Of a stretch of 9,367 bases of DNA, positions 6,547-9,367 are shown one piece after another. A model generated the notes under the pieces. That model searched no databases. It saw only the letters and a program-made list of their open reading frames with translations, and had not been told where the DNA came from. Position numbers and translations under genes: made by a program. The DNA is from Anaerolineales bacterium (GTDB lineage: Bacteria; Chloroflexota; Anaerolineae; 4572-78; NAK82). The DNA is taken from contig JAHELX010000213.1 of NCBI GenBank assembly GCA_024643945.1, positions 1 through 9,367 on the forward strand, in the 5' to 3' direction. The first letter of the stretch is position 1. Every line of letters starts with the position of its first letter.

Positions 6547-7314
6547 TCACTGGCCCGATATTACAGAGCCTTTAATCCTCATCCTAACCTTGTTCCAGCT
6601 TCCGGTAATCAAAAAGCTCTCTTCGACGTCCTCCACCATGCGAGCGAATTTGGGCCACGGGACGGCAAAGGTCAGCACGCCAGCGGGAACGCAGGGGCGG
6701 GCGGACACATCGAACATGCCCAGGACCACCCGCGGGCGCTCTGACGGGAGTTCCCGGTAGGGATAGTTGACAATAGAAGCGCAGCCCGCGCCAAAGGGAG
6801 CTATCACCTCGTAAGGCTCCGCTTCATCGAAGTTGGCCAGAGTAAACAGGCCGGAGAGAACGTCGGGTGCGGCAAAGAAGACGACCACCGCCGGATCATC
6901 ACCCTCTGCCATCCGGTCCCACCGCTTGAACACGATGTACTTGCCCGGCGCTTCGAACGAAGGTTGATGCTTTAAGTTTTCTGTGACCAATCCAGGCGAT
7001 TTCTTGTATCGTTCCCCTTCCATTTCGCCCGGGATACCGCAAGAAAGAAAGTATTCGAAGTTGGGCCTGAGATCTTGCACAAAGCCCAGGTATCGCTTTC
7101 CCCCTCCGCAGCCAACCGAATCCACATCGAAGCACAGGGACTGGCCGTTGCGGACTTTCGCCAGCTCGCAGATGACACAGCGATGCCCTTTTGGGGGTTG
7201 CACCAGTTCCCCCCGGCCTTCCTCGTCGGTGTAGTAAAACACAATGGGCAAATCTGCACTGGGGAAGTACTTGTGCCACAGATCGATGAAGCGTTGCTTG
7301 AATTCAGTCTCCAT
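6547..7314 (-). CDS. DUF169 family protein (COG2043)
   Basis: This 255-residue protein matches the uncharacterised DUF169/COG2043 family in pattern. It shows a cysteine-rich stretch CVICELAKVRNGQSLCFDVD, then CGGGKRYLGF, then FLSCGIPGEMEGERYKKSPGLV, and a C-terminal half with DVLSGLFTLANFD and GAGCASIVNYPYRE. Cys46, 49, 61, 69 and 92 could bind a metal or an Fe-S cluster; that is inference, and the family's function is unknown. The ATG at 7314 is preferred over an upstream ATG at 7344, because it places the start one base after the MBL gene's stop and the protein then begins METEFKQRFIDLW. The upstream start would overlap that gene by 29 bases. Either way the two genes are tightly coupled. 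No signal peptide or membrane segment is seen. Confidence 0.82.
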   Translation of the reverse strand: METEFKQRFIDLWHKYFPSADLPIVFYYTDEEGRGELVQPPKGHRCVICELAKVRNGQSLCFDVDSVGCGGGKRYLGFVQDLRPNFEYFLSCGIPGEMEGERYKKSPGLVTENLKHQPSFEAPGKYIVFKRWDRMAEGDDPAVVVFFAAPDVLSGLFTLANFDEAEPYEVIAPFGAGCASIVNYPYRELPSERPRVVLGMFDVSARPCVPAGVLTFAVPWPKFARMVEDVEESFLITGSWNKVRMRIKGSVISGQ

Positions 7315-7315
7315 A

Positions 7316-7987
7316 TTATACACCTGGGAACTTTCCGGCGGCATCTTTCACCACCGGCCCATGCGCCGGGCACACGATGCGCGCACCCAGCGCAGCCTGC
7401 TTTTTCACTGACTCCAGGGCCTGCGCCGCGTCCCATGTATTAGCCCCGCGCGAAGGGTAGAGTCGGTCGCCTCTTGAGACCAGCGAGTCCCCGGGGAAGA
7501 GAATCCCGGCTGAGGGAGCAAAGAGCGAAATGTGGCCGGGCGTGTGTCCGGGTGTCTCGATGACGCGCAGTCCGCCCAGGACAGGTAACTCCTGCCCATC
7601 GGTCACGGTTTCATCCACAGCCACTGGCTTGACATTGAACCAGGGAGCCGCCAGCGCAAACAGCCACCTGGCCGGGCCGCTCAGCTTCAACTCGCGCGAC
7701 CGCCGTCCGGCGGCAATGGCTTCGGCCTCGATGGGGCTGGCATAGGCTGGGGCACCGCTGGCCGCTTTGAGCGCTGCCAGGCCACCCACGTGATCGCCGT
7801 CGGAGTGGGTGATGAGGATGCGCCGCAGATCCGGGGGCGAATGCCCAAGATCGGCGATGTATTTCAAGAGCTTCTTGCCATTCTGCGCCAGCCCGGCGTC
7901 AATCAGCGTCAGCCCGTCGGGGTCAATGATCAGGTAGGCGTTGACAATGACGCTGGAAATGACATGAACGTTGGGGATGATCTCCAT
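7316..7987 (-). CDS. Metallo-beta-lactamase-fold (glyoxalase II-like) hydrolase
   Basis: This 223-residue MBL-fold hydrolase has THSDGDHVGG at 60-69, TPGHTPGH at 145-152, FPGDSL at 164-169 and CPAHGP at 206-211. His61, Asp65, His66, His148, Asp167 and His209 provide the binuclear metal site. The second histidine of the canonical HxHxDH motif is Asp63 here, a variant found in a sizeable subgroup of the family. The protein is small and single-domain, resembling glyoxalase II-like enzymes or general hydrolases; the substrate is unknown. The ATG has GGAGG five bases upstream. The DUF169 gene begins one base after its stop. The kptA gene lies 117 bases upstream on the same strand, with a MITE-like element in the gap, so transcription may or may not continue from kptA. 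Confidence 0.9.
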   Translation of the reverse strand: MEIIPNVHVISSVIVNAYLIIDPDGLTLIDAGLAQNGKKLLKYIADLGHSPPDLRRILITHSDGDHVGGLAALKAASGAPAYASPIEAEAIAAGRRSRELKLSGPARWLFALAAPWFNVKPVAVDETVTDGQELPVLGGLRVIETPGHTPGHISLFAPSAGILFPGDSLVSRGDRLYPSRGANTWDAAQALESVKKQAALGARIVCPAHGPVVKDAAGKFPGV

Positions 7988-8042
7988 TTTAACCTCCGCT
8001 TGCTGGGATGCTTAAGCTACCTTGAGCGGCTGTCTGATCCTG

Positions 8043-8139
8043 CTTTGCACTTGTCCAGAAATAACTTGGTGCTTTTGCCATCAGGTTTACGCCTGATTTG
8101 CCGATTAAAATGCAAAGTTATTAGTGGACAAGTACTTTG
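8043..8139. mobile_element. MITE-like element at the 3' end of kptA
   Basis: ACTTGTCCAGAAATAACTT (8049-8067) and an inverted copy at 8115-8133 match at 17 of 19 positions. CTTTG flanks both sides (8043-8047 and 8135-8139), one base outside each arm, as a 5-bp target duplication would. Between the arms is a central hairpin, ATCAGG-N6-CCTGAT (8080-8097), so the whole unit can fold into one long imperfect stem. The element is about 87 bases (8048-8134), non-coding by itself, and unrelated in its ends to the element at 5720-5821. Its right end lies within kptA and supplies that gene's last codons and stop. Confidence 0.6.
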
Positions 8140-8677
8140 GAAATACGAGGTACTTGACAGGAACCTTTCCCGTGAGCCAGACGCCGTTAGCCGAAAGATA
8201 GAACCTGAACCCATCCCGGTGCATGCGCCCTGCCTGAACTGTCAGCACCACCGGCTTCCCGTGGCGCTTGCCCACCCTGACCGCTGTAGGTTCGTCCGGG
8301 GATAGATGTACGTGCATGCGACCCCTGGGAACCAGGCCTTGCCGTCTGATAGAGTTGAGAAAGCGGCTTGCCGTGCCGTGATACAGGAACTGGGGAGGGG
8401 CCAGCGGCTCCAGGTCGAGGTCGACCGGGAGGGAGTGTCCCTGGCTGGCCCTGATCCTCAGTCCGTCGTCGCTAAAGGCGAAGCGCCGTTTGTCGTTTTG
8501 CTCCACCACTTCTCGCAGCGAGGCTTCGTCGAGGGGCAGGCCGGCCCGATGGGCAGCGGTGATCAACTCATCGACGCGAGCCCATCCGCCCCGATCCAGG
8601 GAGAGGCCGATGGTTTCGGGTTTGTGGCGCAGCACCAGGCTCAAGAACTTGCTGATCCTGACCAGTTTCTTATCCAT
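8105..8677 (-). CDS. kptA: RNA 2'-phosphotransferase KptA/Tpt1
   Basis: KptA transfers an internal RNA 2'-phosphate to NAD+, giving 2'-OH RNA, nicotinamide and ADP-ribose 1'',2''-cyclic phosphate. In eukaryotes it completes tRNA splicing; in bacteria the role is unclear. The 190-residue protein shows the N-terminal lobe SKFLSLVLRHKPE with Arg17-His18, IRASQGHSLPVDL (75-87) with Arg76, LYHGT (98-102) and RMHVHLS (120-126) with Arg120. That provides the Arg-His-Arg-Arg set of the family, and NGVWLTGKVPVKYL is also present. The ATG at 8677 is chosen because homologues start MDKKLVRISKFLS. The GTG at 8728 would translate the palindrome into a spurious PGTSKVPGTF peptide. The ribosome binding site is weak. 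The last nine residues (YLSTNNFAF) come from the MITE-like element and lie beyond the conserved fold. Confidence 0.93.
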   Translation of the reverse strand: MDKKLVRISKFLSLVLRHKPETIGLSLDRGGWARVDELITAAHRAGLPLDEASLREVVEQNDKRRFAFSDDGLRIRASQGHSLPVDLDLEPLAPPQFLYHGTASRFLNSIRRQGLVPRGRMHVHLSPDEPTAVRVGKRHGKPVVLTVQAGRMHRDGFRFYLSANGVWLTGKVPVKYLVFPKYLSTNNFAF

Positions 8678-8697
8678 ACCGTTATTATTCAGCCTGA

Positions 8698-8730
8698 AGG
8701 TGCCCGGCACTTTTGAAGTGCCGGGCACCT
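8698..8730. repeat. REP-like perfect palindrome between the phosphatase gene and kptA
   Basis: AGGTGCCCGGCACTT (8698-8712) and its exact reverse complement (8716-8730) enclose a TTG loop, giving a 15-bp perfect stem. It lies in the 74-base gap between the histidine phosphatase gene and kptA. The structure is GC-rich with no T-run on either strand, so it is not a classical intrinsic terminator. It could attenuate transcription or stabilise a transcript end. From memory, GTGCCGGGCAC-type palindromes recur in many genomes as REP-like intergenic repeats. Confidence 0.7.
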
Positions 8731-8751
8731 GAGTAGTTGCTCCAGGTGCCT

Positions 8752-9333
8752 TTAGAGGCCTGCCAGGTGCTCCCAGCGATCTACATATTCGACGTGCCAG
8801 CGGGCGCCGCTCCAGGTCAGACTGTGCAGCGTGGTGTTGCCCACGTTGACAGTGAAGGTGTCGCTGCCGAGCAGGAGCCGGAATGCGGTTCCAAGCGTGC
8901 CGCCGTGGGCGACGATCAGGATCGTCCCGTCGCTATGGCGGCTTAAGATAGCATATAGTGCCCGGGCCACCCGGGCTCGGAAAGCCCGGTAAGCTTCGGT
9001 GGCTTGGGTGGAATGAGCTTCTCTACCGTCCAGGATGGCCGACGACGTGGAGAAGGCCGGCAGCTCGGGCACGACGAAGAAAGGCGCCTCTTTCAGATTA
9101 TGGTCCAGGTGCACCGGCAAGTCGAGATGAGCCGCTATCAATAGCGCGGTTTCGTGGGCTCGCTGGAGGGGGCTGGCGTAGATATGCTCCACGGCAATGT
9201 GACCGGCCAGCCAGCCGCCCAGGCGATCCGCCTGGCGCCGGCCCAGCCCGGTCAGGGGGCTGTCCAAGCCGGCCTCGTCTCCGAGCACCTGCCATTGGGA
9301 TTCGCCGTGTCGGGTTAATAGCAGTCGCAGCAT
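8752..9333 (-). CDS. Histidine phosphatase family protein (phosphoglycerate mutase-like)
   Basis: This 193-residue protein belongs to the histidine phosphatase superfamily (branch 1). It has LTRHGESQW at 6-14 with Arg8 and the phosphoacceptor His9, SPLTGLGRRQADRLG at 25-39, ASPLQRAHETA at 53-63 with Arg58, acidic Glu82 in NLKEAPF, and VAHGGTLG at 141-148 with His143. All core catalytic residues are therefore present. The length suits a small-molecule phosphatase of the CobC/GpmB/SixA-like kind rather than glycolytic PGAM, which is longer. The substrate cannot be told. The ATG at 9333 gives the canonical start, MLRLLLTRHGE, but no clear ribosome binding site precedes it in the 34 bases available. 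It is the first gene seen in the right-hand minus-strand unit, and kptA follows after the palindrome. Confidence 0.9.
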   Translation of the reverse strand: MLRLLLTRHGESQWQVLGDEAGLDSPLTGLGRRQADRLGGWLAGHIAVEHIYASPLQRAHETALLIAAHLDLPVHLDHNLKEAPFFVVPELPAFSTSSAILDGREAHSTQATEAYRAFRARVARALYAILSRHSDGTILIVAHGGTLGTAFRLLLGSDTFTVNVGNTTLHSLTWSGARWHVEYVDRWEHLAGL

Positions 9334-9367
9334 GGTTTCGTTCGAGACAGTTTTCGGATTTCACCCT

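Noticed and set aside
8678..8728. Longer kptA beginning at the GTG at 8728
   Set aside because: The extra 17 residues are a translation of the intergenic palindrome (PGTSKVPGTF), no ribosome binding site supports that GTG, and the ATG at 8677 gives the family's usual N-terminus.

Overview
The window is a 9.4-kb stretch of moderately GC-rich bacterial DNA holding nine or ten ordinary-sized genes and several small repeat elements. No rRNA, tRNA, CRISPR array or complete insertion sequence was found. An ArsA-type ATPase with a C-terminal HSP20-like domain, a membrane-anchored TolB/PD40 propeller with a Thr/Pro-rich linker, a DUF169 protein and a soluble NarL-type histidine kinase suggest a Chloroflexota (Anaerolineae-like) genome. 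This is an inference from gene style, not a measured assignment.

Layout. Bases 1-739 (+) carry the C-terminal part of an S45 penicillin-acylase-family hydrolase, with an in-frame stop just inside the window. Bases 792-1116 (-) hold a CopG-type antitoxin gene, preceded by what looks like the last 17 codons of a lost toxin. Bases 1175-4168 (-) are a two-gene unit: a membrane-anchored six-bladed TolB-like protein, then the tRNA methylthiotransferase mtaB. Bases 4169-4513 are a divergent promoter region with a good sigma70-like promoter on each strand and a 14-bp inverted repeat 40 bp apart. Bases 4514-5695 (+) encode the ArsA-family ATPase. It is followed by a 102-bp MITE-like element (12-bp perfect terminal inverted repeats, 8-bp flanking direct repeats), and then at 5863-6546 (+) by a sensorless histidine kinase.

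Bases 6547-9333 (-) are a second unit, read from right to left: histidine phosphatase, kptA (tRNA/RNA 2'-phosphotransferase), metallo-beta-lactamase-fold hydrolase, DUF169 protein. The last two genes are one base apart and probably translationally coupled. A perfect 15-bp-arm palindrome sits between the phosphatase gene and kptA. A second MITE-like element of about 87 bp sits at the end of kptA and appears to supply its last nine codons and its stop.

No complete new system is obvious. The most informative features are the two short inverted-repeat elements with probable target duplications, the REP-like palindrome, the decayed toxin-antitoxin locus and the spaced inverted repeat upstream of the ArsA-like gene. 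A functional link among KptA, a phosphatase and an MBL hydrolase is possible but speculative. All product calls come from reading motifs by eye; no database search was run.
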